Shown piece by piece: positions 7,203 through 13,647 of a stretch of 37,452 nt of DNA. This DNA comes from an uncultured Alloprevotella sp. (GTDB lineage Bacteria > Bacteroidota > Bacteroidia > Bacteroidales > Bacteroidaceae), in assembly GCA_944320745.1 (NCBI GenBank), contig CALUIN010000016.1, forward strand, positions 1 to 37,452, given 5' to 3'. Position 1 is the first letter of the stretch, and each line of letters opens with the position of its first letter. The notes under the pieces are model-generated. The model worked only from the letters and a program-made list of their open reading frames with translations. It did no database searches and was not told the origin of the DNA. The position numbers were made by a program, and so were the translations under genes.

Positions 7203-9035
7203 ATGACAGCGACACTCCTCATTCTCCTTGCAGCGGCCGTGCTCTTCGTCACGGGCCGCATCCGTTCGGACCTGGTGGCCGTGTGCGCCGCGCTGGCGCT
7301 GGTGCTCTCCGGCGTGCTCACGCCGGAGGAGGCTCTCTCGGGCTTTTCCAATCCGTTGGTCATCATGATGGTAGGCCTCTTCGTGGTGGGCGGCGGCATC
7401 TTCTCGACCGGCCTGGCCAAGATGGCCGGCAGCCGCATCCTGGGCTTGGCCGGCCGGAGCGAGACCCGCCTCTTCGTCCTCCTGATGCTCGCTACGGCGG
7501 CCGTGGGCGCCTTCGTGAGCAACACGGGGACGGTGGCCCTGATGCTGCCCATCGTGGTCAGCATGGCCCGCGCGGCCGGCCTGTCGTCGGCCCGCTTCCT
7601 CATGCCCCTGGCCTTCGCGGGGAGCATGGGCGGCATGCTGACGCTTATCGGAACGCCGCCCAACCTCATCGTGCGCGACGCGCTGACCCATGCTGGCTAC
7701 GAGCCGCTCGGCTTCTTCTCCTTCACGCCCGTGGGGCTGGTGTGCATTGCCGTCGGCGTGCTGGTGCTCATACCCCTGTCGCGCCGCTTCCTGCGCGGCC
7801 ACGGACAGGAGACCGCCGGCAGCGCGGGCAAGTCGTTGGAGCAGCTGGCCGCCGAGTATCAGCTGATGGAGAGCCTGGCGCCCTGGCGCGTGACGGAAGG
7901 CTCGCCGCTCGCAGGGCACACGGTGCGCGGCCTCGACGTGTATGGCCGCTACGGCATCACGGTGCTCGAAGTGAGGCGCGTGAGGCAGGAGCGCGGCCAG
8001 TTGCTCAAGCGCGTGGAGCAGTTTGCCGCGGCGGATGTGGAGCTGGCCGTGGGCGACGTGCTCTACCTGAGCGGGCCGGAGGAGCGCCTGGAGCGCTTCG
8101 CGGCGGACTACGCCCTGGAGAGCGGACCGAGCGGCAGCGGCGGACGGCTGCGCTTCTATGAAGTGGGGATGGCGGAAATCCTGCTTCTGCCCACCTCCGT
8201 CCTGGCCGGCCGCACGGTGCAGGAGGCGGAGTTCCGCGCGCGCTACGGCGTGAACGTGCTCGGCGTGCGCCGCCGCGGGGAGTATCTGCTGGAAAACATA
8301 AAGGACATCCGCCTGCACGCCTCGGACGTGGTGCTCGTGCAGGGCACGTGGGAGCGCATCGGCCTCTTGGCGGGCGAGGACGACAAGTGGGTGGTCATGG
8401 GCCAGCCCCTGGAGCAGGCGCGCCGCGTGACGCTGGACTACAAGGCGCCCGTCGCGGCCTTCATCATGCTGCTCATGGTGCTGGCCATGGCCGTCGACAG
8501 CATTCCCGTGGCGCCTGTGACGGCCGTCATGACGGCGGCGGTGCTCATGGTGTTCACGGGCTGCCTGCGCAACGTGGAGGAGGCCTATAAGTCCATCAAC
8601 TGGGAGAGCATCGTCCTCTTCGGCGCCATGCTCCCCATGTCCACGGCGCTGGAAAAGACCGGCGCGTCCGAACTCATCTCCCATTCGCTGGTGGGCGCCT
8701 TCGGCGGCTACGGCCCCTACGTGCTGCTGGCGGCGATCTATGTGGCTACGTCGCTGCTCACGTTCTTCATCTCGAACACCGTGACGGCCGTGCTCATGGC
8801 GCCTATCGCTCTGTCCGCCGCGACGGCGCAGGGCTGGAGCGCCGTGCCCTTCCTGATGGCCGTCACCGTGGCGGCGAGCATGTGCTTCGCCTCGCCCTTC
8901 TCCACGCCGCCTAATGCGCTGGTGATGGCGGCCGGCGGCTACCGGCCGATGGACTACGTGAAGGTGGGACTGCCCTTGCAGCTGGCTCTGGCCGTAGTCA
9001 TGGTGCTGGTCCTGCCGCTGCTTTTCCCTTTTTGA
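7203..9035 (+). CDS. SLC13-family (DASS-like) anion permease with two TrkA-C/RCK_C domains
   Basis: This 610-aa inner-membrane protein has an N-terminal block of hydrophobic segments (about residues 1-205). A soluble middle part (about 220-390) contains two RCK_C-like modules, each with the G-x-T-V-x-x-x-x-x-R-x-x-x-G-V/I-x-V-L pattern. A second membrane block (about 415-610) follows. Conserved loops NTGTVALMLP and TPPNLI in the first half are mirrored by SNTVTAVLMAP and TPPNALV in the second. This is the inverted-repeat SNT/TPP architecture of sodium/dicarboxylate and sulfate symporters. The substrate cannot be read from sequence. Dicarboxylate, sulfate or citrate are possible. The start at 7203 is favoured because the promoter precedes it and hydrophobic homology starts there. 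Confidence 0.88.
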   Translation: MTATLLILLAAAVLFVTGRIRSDLVAVCAALALVLSGVLTPEEALSGFSNPLVIMMVGLFVVGGGIFSTGLAKMAGSRILGLAGRSETRLFVLLMLATAAVGAFVSNTGTVALMLPIVVSMARAAGLSSARFLMPLAFAGSMGGMLTLIGTPPNLIVRDALTHAGYEPLGFFSFTPVGLVCIAVGVLVLIPLSRRFLRGHGQETAGSAGKSLEQLAAEYQLMESLAPWRVTEGSPLAGHTVRGLDVYGRYGITVLEVRRVRQERGQLLKRVEQFAAADVELAVGDVLYLSGPEERLERFAADYALESGPSGSGGRLRFYEVGMAEILLLPTSVLAGRTVQEAEFRARYGVNVLGVRRRGEYLLENIKDIRLHASDVVLVQGTWERIGLLAGEDDKWVVMGQPLEQARRVTLDYKAPVAAFIMLLMVLAMAVDSIPVAPVTAVMTAAVLMVFTGCLRNVEEAYKSINWESIVLFGAMLPMSTALEKTGASELISHSLVGAFGGYGPYVLLAAIYVATSLLTFFISNTVTAVLMAPIALSAATAQGWSAVPFLMAVTVAASMCFASPFSTPPNALVMAAGGYRPMDYVKVGLPLQLALAVVMVLVLPLLFPF

Positions 9036-9042
9036 AAGCCGG

Positions 9043-9075
9043 AAAAAAACGCTTCGCTCTTATTGTGGCGAAGCG
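9043..9075 (-). terminator. Terminator of recO overlapping its last codons
   Basis: On the minus strand an 8-bp stem CGCTTCGC/GCGAAGCG (9075-9068 with 9057-9050) is followed by seven T residues (9049-9043). The recO stop codon (9062-9060) sits in the loop, so the 5' arm of the hairpin is coding. It lies only 7 bp beyond the end of the convergent transporter gene. Confidence 0.75.
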
Positions 9076-9797
9076 GAAAACAGTTCCCGAAGCACGGCCA
9101 GCGACTTCAGCTCGGGGAAGTCCGGGATGTGGAGCCGGTAGTAGGCGTTGATCTGTTCGAGCAGGCGGCTGCGCTCCGTGCCCGAAAAGCGGAACAGATG
9201 CATCGTGCCGTAGTCCATGCGCATGAGCAGGGGCAGCCGCGCGGCGTCCTCCGGGGCGACGAAGTGGGCGTGGGGCGGACGGTCGGGCACGAAGCTCCCC
9301 GCCTCCAGGTCGAAGTAGTAGCCCGCCCGGGCTGTGGGCAGGTTGGGCTCGAAGCCGAGGAAATGGGCCAGGCGAAGGAGAAACACGAGGTGGAAATTGG
9401 CAAAGGAGCCGCGGCACGTGTCCAGCCACTCCACCGAGCGGTAGATGTATGCGAAAAGGCCGGGGGAGGGGTCTTCGCCGCGCGTGGCGTGGTAGAGGAA
9501 CTCGGAGAGGAAGAGCGCGATGGCCGCCTTGTGCGGATGGAACGGGATGGAGACAAGCGGCGTAGCGGTCTGGACGGCGCGGGGGTGCCGCAGCCCGCCT
9601 GCCGCGCGTTGGTTCCACTCCAGCTCGAGCAGAGCCATGGGTTGGAAAAGCATGTGGCGCACGGCCGCCCTGGGCGAACGGGAGATGCGCACCATGAAGG
9701 CCACGCTGCCCGCCTGTTCCGTCAGGACGTGGCAGATGATTTGCGCGTCATTATATTTAATGGTGTGGAGCACAATGCCCCGCGACTTGACAAACAT
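9060..9797 (-). CDS. recO: DNA repair protein RecO
   Basis: This 245-aa protein belongs to the RecFOR pathway. It helps load RecA on SSB-coated gaps. The N-terminus (MFVKSRGIVLHTIKYND) is the start of the RecO OB-fold, with the family's typical order of strands up to about residue 80. A helical C-terminal domain follows. Length is usual for Bacteroidota RecO. It lies 55 bp behind the secreted hydrolase gene on the same strand, with no TAnnTTTG box in between, so it is probably co-transcribed with it. Confidence 0.9.
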   Translation of the reverse strand: MFVKSRGIVLHTIKYNDAQIICHVLTEQAGSVAFMVRISRSPRAAVRHMLFQPMALLELEWNQRAAGGLRHPRAVQTATPLVSIPFHPHKAAIALFLSEFLYHATRGEDPSPGLFAYIYRSVEWLDTCRGSFANFHLVFLLRLAHFLGFEPNLPTARAGYYFDLEAGSFVPDRPPHAHFVAPEDAARLPLLMRMDYGTMHLFRFSGTERSRLLEQINAYYRLHIPDFPELKSLAVLRELFSASPQ

Positions 9798-9852
9798 GCA
9801 CTGCGGCTTTTCGGGCGCTGCCGGAGGCGGAGCGCGCGGCGGGCGGCGCCCG

Positions 9853-11091
9853 TCAGAAACCTATTTTCTTTAACCAGGGAAATACGAACTCGTTCTTGTA
9901 GTAGTGGTTGGCGCCGTCCACGTTGACCAGCCGGTAGTACGTGTCCCGGTCCAGCCCCTCGGGCAGCGCGGACAGGTTCTGCCGCGACTGCGGGTCGGCA
10001 AACTTGGCGTAGTGGTGCACCTCCACCGCGTCGGGATGCCCGCTCAGCCGGTAGGCGGCCCGCACCAGGTCCAAGTCGCGGTCCAGTCCGCCCTCGGTGA
10101 GGATGAGCGGACGCGGCGCCAGGCAGGCCACGAGGTCGGGGAAGTTGAAGTACTTCCAGAAGTTCGGAATCAGATGCCGGATGGAGTTCGGGAACGGACG
10201 GTAGCCGTTGGCCGAGGGCCGGGTCATGACGCAGGCGCGCTCCTGAGTCTGGCAAAGGAAGTCGTTGTAGACAAAGCCGTAGATGGACTTGTCCAGCACG
10301 CCGAGCACCATGAGCGGCTCTGTCCCTAAGGAGAAGCCGCTGACGAGAATCCTGTCGGCCCGTATGCCCTTGTCCTGCTTCATCCAGTCGAGGACCTGCA
10401 TGTCCAGGTAGGACGTGTAGCCCAGGTAGCTCCAGCCCACCTCCAGCAACATGCGCGACACGACGTCGTAGTCATAGCTCCGTCCGTGGGTGTACTTCTC
10501 CAGGTCGGACGACTCGCCGGCGGCGGGATTGTCCACGGCGACGGCGACGTAGCCCTTGAGGGCGAAGTTCTTGGCCATGCTTACCCGTTCGGAGCGGTAG
10601 TCATCGTTCAGTTTCTCCGTCTCGCCCGGCTCGCCGGCCAGGCCTTCCTTGCTCATGCCCGAGCCGGGAATGCAGAGCACGGCCGGGCGCGGCGTGTCTG
10701 CCTGGTTGGGGCGGAGGACGAGGAAGGTGCAGACGGCCTCAGGCAGGGGGTAGAACTCCCACTTTTCCAGCGTGTATCCCTCCCTCGGCTCTCGGGAGAC
10801 GCACACGGGGGCTTTCTCGGGCCGATAGTCGGGGAAGCACATCAGTTCCTTCATGGCTTTGGCGACATTGTCCTGCCAGCGGCGGAACTCTTTCGGCGTG
10901 AAGTCCGGGCGGAAGGCCAGGGCGGGGCGGGTGTTCTTGATGAGCTGGTGCGCGATGGCGTAGGAGCTGGAGAAGCGCCCGTCGCTGCGGGAGCTTTGGA
11001 TGACGGCGTGCTGCCCGGGATTCCAGACGGACTGAGCGCTAAGTCCCGTCAGCGACAGCAGCGTATAGCATAACAGGATAGATCTCTTCAT
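9853..11091 (-). CDS. Secreted alpha/beta hydrolase (esterase-like)
   Basis: This 412-aa protein starts with a signal peptide (MKRSILLCYTLLSLTGLSAQ, cleavage near residue 20), so it should be exported to the periplasm or surface. The alpha/beta-hydrolase core begins with PRPAVLCIPGSG (oxyanion region). The nucleophile elbow GFSLG has S254. Likely acid and histidine residues lie in TEGGLDRDLD and DGANHYY near the C-terminus. It resembles the dienelactone-hydrolase/acetyl-xylan-esterase-like exported hydrolases (Abhydrolase_7 type) common in gut Bacteroidota. The natural ester substrate is unknown. The start at 11091 was chosen over an in-frame upstream start at 11181 because the signal peptide begins there and the promoter box lies upstream of both. 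Confidence 0.8.
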   Translation of the reverse strand: MKRSILLCYTLLSLTGLSAQSVWNPGQHAVIQSSRSDGRFSSSYAIAHQLIKNTRPALAFRPDFTPKEFRRWQDNVAKAMKELMCFPDYRPEKAPVCVSREPREGYTLEKWEFYPLPEAVCTFLVLRPNQADTPRPAVLCIPGSGMSKEGLAGEPGETEKLNDDYRSERVSMAKNFALKGYVAVAVDNPAAGESSDLEKYTHGRSYDYDVVSRMLLEVGWSYLGYTSYLDMQVLDWMKQDKGIRADRILVSGFSLGTEPLMVLGVLDKSIYGFVYNDFLCQTQERACVMTRPSANGYRPFPNSIRHLIPNFWKYFNFPDLVACLAPRPLILTEGGLDRDLDLVRAAYRLSGHPDAVEVHHYAKFADPQSRQNLSALPEGLDRDTYYRLVNVDGANHYYKNEFVFPWLKKIGF

Positions 11092-11183
11092 AGATAAGGT
11101 GTCGGAATAATGAGGTAAGTAAAACAACCGGGCGGCCGCATCTGGCGGGGAAGTGGCGCGCGGCCGCCGCGGGCCTTGCAAGG

Positions 11184-11191
11184 CAAAAGTA
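11184..11191 (-). promoter_or_regulatory. Promoter -7 box of the hydrolase-recO unit
   Basis: On the minus strand TACTTTTG matches TAnnTTTG. The expected start near 11177 gives an untranslated leader of about 85 nt before the ATG at 11091. No clear -33 TTTG. Confidence 0.55.
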
Positions 11192-11403
11192 CATATATTT
11201 TAATGAACAGCGCGCTTTTCCTTCAGAAATGATGAAGCAAGAGGGATAAGAGGAAGCGCCGCGCGGCGGCCGGGCGGCGCGCGCGTCCCGGCCATCCCGT
11301 CGCAGCAAGCGGCCCCAAAAGCGGTTCACGGCAGCTGGGTAGGACCTGCGAAAGCCAAAATATCAGGCAAAGGCCTACTTTTTTTGAAAAAAAACCGGAT
11401 TTG

Positions 11404-11435
11404 TTTGGCCGGTAAAAGATATTGTACTACTTTTG
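11404..11435 (+). promoter_or_regulatory. Promoter of tRNA-Glu/rpsT
   Basis: TTTG (11404-11407), a 20-bp spacer and TACTTTTG (11428-11435) are a full match to the Bacteroidota promoter. It is the best-formed one in the window, as expected for a translation gene unit. The start is expected near 11442, about 47 nt before the tRNA. Confidence 0.8.
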
Positions 11436-11488
11436 CACTCGCATTTGAGTTCGCCGCGAGGTGAGAACGAATGCCAAATGTAAGGTAA

Positions 11489-11560
11489 GGCCCATTCGTC
11501 TATCGGTTAGGACGTGAGATTTTCATTCTCAAAAGAGCAGTTCGATTCTGCTATGGGCTA
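11489..11560 (+). tRNA. tRNA-Glu (anticodon TTC)
   Basis: A 72-nt cloverleaf. Acceptor GGCCCAT pairs with ATGGGCT (one G-U), discriminator A60 of the 11551-11560 block follows, and CCA is not encoded. The anticodon stem TGAGA/TCTCA encloses loop TTTTCAT with anticodon TTC. The T-arm has GTTCGATTC. rpsT begins 28 bp downstream with no promoter or terminator in the gap, so the two are almost certainly one transcript. Confidence 0.96.
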
Positions 11561-11587
11561 CTCAAAATTAATAACGGAATATCTAAA

Positions 11588-11842
11588 ATGGCAAACCACA
11601 AATCATCTGTAAAAAGAATTCGTCAGACGGCGACGCGCAGACTGCACAACAGATATTACGCCAAAACCATGCGTAACGCAGTTCGTAAGCTCCGTGCTAC
11701 AACTGACAAAGCGGCTGCCGTTGAACTTCTGCCGAAGGTGCAGAAGATGCTGGACAAGCTTGCTAAAAAGAACATCATCCATAAGAACAAGGCAGCCAAC
11801 CTGAAGTCGAGCATTGCGCTCCACGTAAACAAGCTGTCGTAA
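11588..11842 (+). CDS. rpsT: 30S ribosomal protein S20
   Basis: An 84-aa, lysine- and arginine-rich, alpha-helical protein starting [14 protein letters not shown], the standard S20 beginning. It binds 16S rRNA early in 30S assembly. Length is typical. It is read from the tRNA-Glu promoter and is followed at once by a strong terminator. Confidence 0.97.
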   Translation: MANHKSSVKRIRQTATRRLHNRYYAKTMRNAVRKLRATTDKAAAVELLPKVQKMLDKLAKKNIIHKNKAANLKSSIALHVNKLS

Positions 11843-11866
11843 TTCTGGCAGGATAGGACTAAACGA

Positions 11867-11917
11867 AACGAAAGAAGCCGGCTCCGCTCATCGCGAAGCC
11901 GGCTTCTTTCGTTCCTA
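11867..11917 (+). terminator. Terminator of tRNA-Glu/rpsT
   Basis: A perfect 17-bp stem (11867-11883 with 11897-11913), whose 3' arm ends in CTTCTTTCGTT, closes a 13-nt loop. The run of T-rich bases is within and just after the 3' arm. It starts 25 bp after the rpsT stop. Confidence 0.8.
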
Positions 11918-11967
11918 CGGCCGCGAAGTTTAGCGACGGTAAGACGCAACGGTTAAAAATTTATATT

Positions 11968-11975
11968 TATCTTTG
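11968..11975 (+). promoter_or_regulatory. Promoter -7 box of the methyltransferase/peptidase unit
   Basis: TATCTTTG matches TAnnTTTG. The start near 11982 leaves a leader of about 100 nt before the ATG at 12083. Confidence 0.6.
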
Positions 11976-12082
11976 CCTGGAAAAACGTAAGCGGCACCGC
12001 CTGCGGGGAGACTCTGTCTGCCGGCTTGCCGTCGCGGGGCGGGCAGGCTGCCCCACTGACCCACAAGTATATAGAATTATTA

Positions 12083-13645
12083 ATGGAAGAATTTGAACTT
12101 ATCGCCAAGACATTCCAAGGATTGGAAGAGGTCTTGGCCCGGGAACTGACAGAACTCGGAGCGCACAACGTGCAGGCTGGCCGCCGTATGGTGTCCTTCA
12201 CGGGTGACCAGGAAATGATGTACCGTGCGAATTTCTGCTTGCGCACGGCCGTCCGCATCCTCAAGCCTATCAAACATTTCGAGGCCAAGGACGCCGATGC
12301 TGTCTACGCCGCGGTCCGCAGCATAGACTGGAGTTCCTATCTGGACCTGGATACGACGTTTTCCGTCGACTCCGTGGTCTATTCGGAGGAGTTCCGTCAC
12401 TCCAAGTTCGTTGCCTACAAGGTGAAGGACGCCATCGTGGACTATTTCCGCGAGACGACGGGCCGTCGCCCCAACATCAGTATCACGAACCCCGACATCA
12501 AGCTCAACATGCACATCGCCGAGGACCGTTGCACGTTGTCGCTTGACGCTTCGGGCGAAAGCCTTCACCTGCGCGGCTATCGTACGGCCTCGGTCGAGGC
12601 GCCTATCAACGAAGTCCTGGCCGCGGGGATGCTGAAACTCGCCGGCTGGGACGGCAGCTCGGATTTCGTGGACCCTTTCTGCGGATCCGGTACGCTGCTG
12701 GTCGAGGCTGCGCTCATGGCCCGCAACATTTATCCCGGCGTGTTCCGCAAGGCTTTCGGTTTCGAGAAATGGAAAGACTTCGACCGCGACCTGCTGGACC
12801 GTATTTATAACGATGATTCGGCCGAACGCGAGTTCCATCATAAGATCTACGGTTACGACTTGAACCTCCGTGCCGTCGAGGCCGCGCTGGCAAACGCCAA
12901 GAGCGCCGGCGTGGCGGATTGCATCGAGGTGGCGCAGCGCGACATCAAGAACTTCAAGCAGCCGGAGGAGAAAACGCTCATGGTGACAAATCCGCCCTAC
13001 GGCGAGCGCCTCGTCACGCCCGACCTGCTCGGCCTCTACCGCACCCTGGGCGAGCGCCTCAAGCACTCTTTCACCGGCAACGACGCGTGGGTGATCAGCT
13101 CCCGGCCGGAGTGCTTCGACGAGATCGGGCTTAAGCCCAGCGTGAGCCTGCCGCTTTACAACGGCGCGCTGGAGTGCGAGTTTAGGAAATATCAGTTGTT
13201 CTCGGGCCGTTTCGACGAATTTCGCGCCGGCGGCGGTACGGTGAAGACCGACGAGGAGCGGCGCCGCATGGCCGAGAAGCGGTACACGCGTCGCAATTAC
13301 CAGGACCGAGGAAACGACGAAGGGCTGAGCGATGACCCTGAATATCTGCTGCTTCGCAACAAACATCGGGAATTTGAGCGGGAATTTGGCCGTCAGTTCC
13401 GCCGCGAGGACGACCGCCGCGGAGACCGCCGCGACTTCGGCCGCCGCGAGGATGACCGTCGCGGAGACCGCCGCAGCTTCGGCCGCCGTGAGGACGACCG
13501 CCGCGGAGACCGCCGCAGCTTCGGCCGCCGCGAGGATGACCGCCGCGGAGACCGCCGCAGCTTCGGCCGCCGCGAGGACGACCGCCGCGGAGACCGCCGC
13601 GACTTCGGCCGCAAACCCTTTGACAGGAAACCAAAAAAGTTTTGA
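12083..13645 (+). CDS. THUMP-domain class I SAM-dependent RNA methyltransferase (RlmL-like) with repeat-built basic tail
   Basis: A 520-aa protein. Residues 1 to about 60 form the ferredoxin-like start (ELIAKTFQGLEEVLAREL), followed by a THUMP domain to about residue 155. The UPF0020 methyltransferase domain has the SAM loop DPFCGSGT (197-204) and the catalytic NPPY (303-306) typical of N2-guanine methylation. It matches the N-terminal half of E. coli RlmKL, which makes m2G2445 in 23S rRNA. The RlmK half is absent. From about residue 440 the C-terminus is a disordered arginine/aspartate tail made of five copies of a 14-residue unit (EDDRRGDRRSFGRR) and a KPFDRKPKKF end. The start at 12083 (MEEFELI) fits homology better than an upstream in-frame ATG at 12026. 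The next gene begins 2 bp after the stop. Confidence 0.87.
   Translation: MEEFELIAKTFQGLEEVLARELTELGAHNVQAGRRMVSFTGDQEMMYRANFCLRTAVRILKPIKHFEAKDADAVYAAVRSIDWSSYLDLDTTFSVDSVVYSEEFRHSKFVAYKVKDAIVDYFRETTGRRPNISITNPDIKLNMHIAEDRCTLSLDASGESLHLRGYRTASVEAPINEVLAAGMLKLAGWDGSSDFVDPFCGSGTLLVEAALMARNIYPGVFRKAFGFEKWKDFDRDLLDRIYNDDSAEREFHHKIYGYDLNLRAVEAALANAKSAGVADCIEVAQRDIKNFKQPEEKTLMVTNPPYGERLVTPDLLGLYRTLGERLKHSFTGNDAWVISSRPECFDEIGLKPSVSLPLYNGALECEFRKYQLFSGRFDEFRAGGGTVKTDEERRRMAEKRYTRRNYQDRGNDEGLSDDPEYLLLRNKHREFEREFGRQFRREDDRRGDRRDFGRREDDRRGDRRSFGRREDDRRGDRRSFGRREDDRRGDRRSFGRREDDRRGDRRDFGRKPFDRKPKKF
13406..13615 (+). repeat. Five 42-bp tandem repeats in the methyltransferase C-terminal tail
   Basis: Units begin at 13406, 13448, 13490, 13532 and 13574. 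Each encodes EDDRRGDRR(D/S)FGRR, with K as the last residue of unit 5. Copies differ by only a few mostly synonymous or S/D changes. That fits recent expansion by slippage or recombination, and such arrays usually vary in copy number between strains. Confidence 0.95.
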
Positions 13646-13647
13646 GC

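Larger units (their letters stand above)
11092..11488. other. Intergenic region between divergent units (hydrolase and tRNA-Glu/rpsT)
   Basis: This 397-bp stretch holds the minus-strand promoter box of the hydrolase gene at its left and the plus-strand promoter of tRNA-Glu at its right. The middle (about 11192-11403) is GC-rich, then AT-rich. I see no convincing gene, repeat or hairpin there. Confidence 0.6.

Noticed and set aside
11192-11403. Possible small RNA or leader upstream of the tRNA-Glu promoter
   Set aside because: No clear hairpin with a T run and no promoter box. Only GC-rich then AT-rich sequence is seen.
12026-12082. N-terminal extension of the methyltransferase from ATG 12026
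   Set aside because: The sequence before MEEFELI is not family-like. The ATG at 12083 gives the standard start.
13393-13614. Minus-strand frame rich in RRS repeats opposite the methyltransferase tail
   Set aside because: It is the reverse reading of the 42-bp tandem repeat inside a coding gene.
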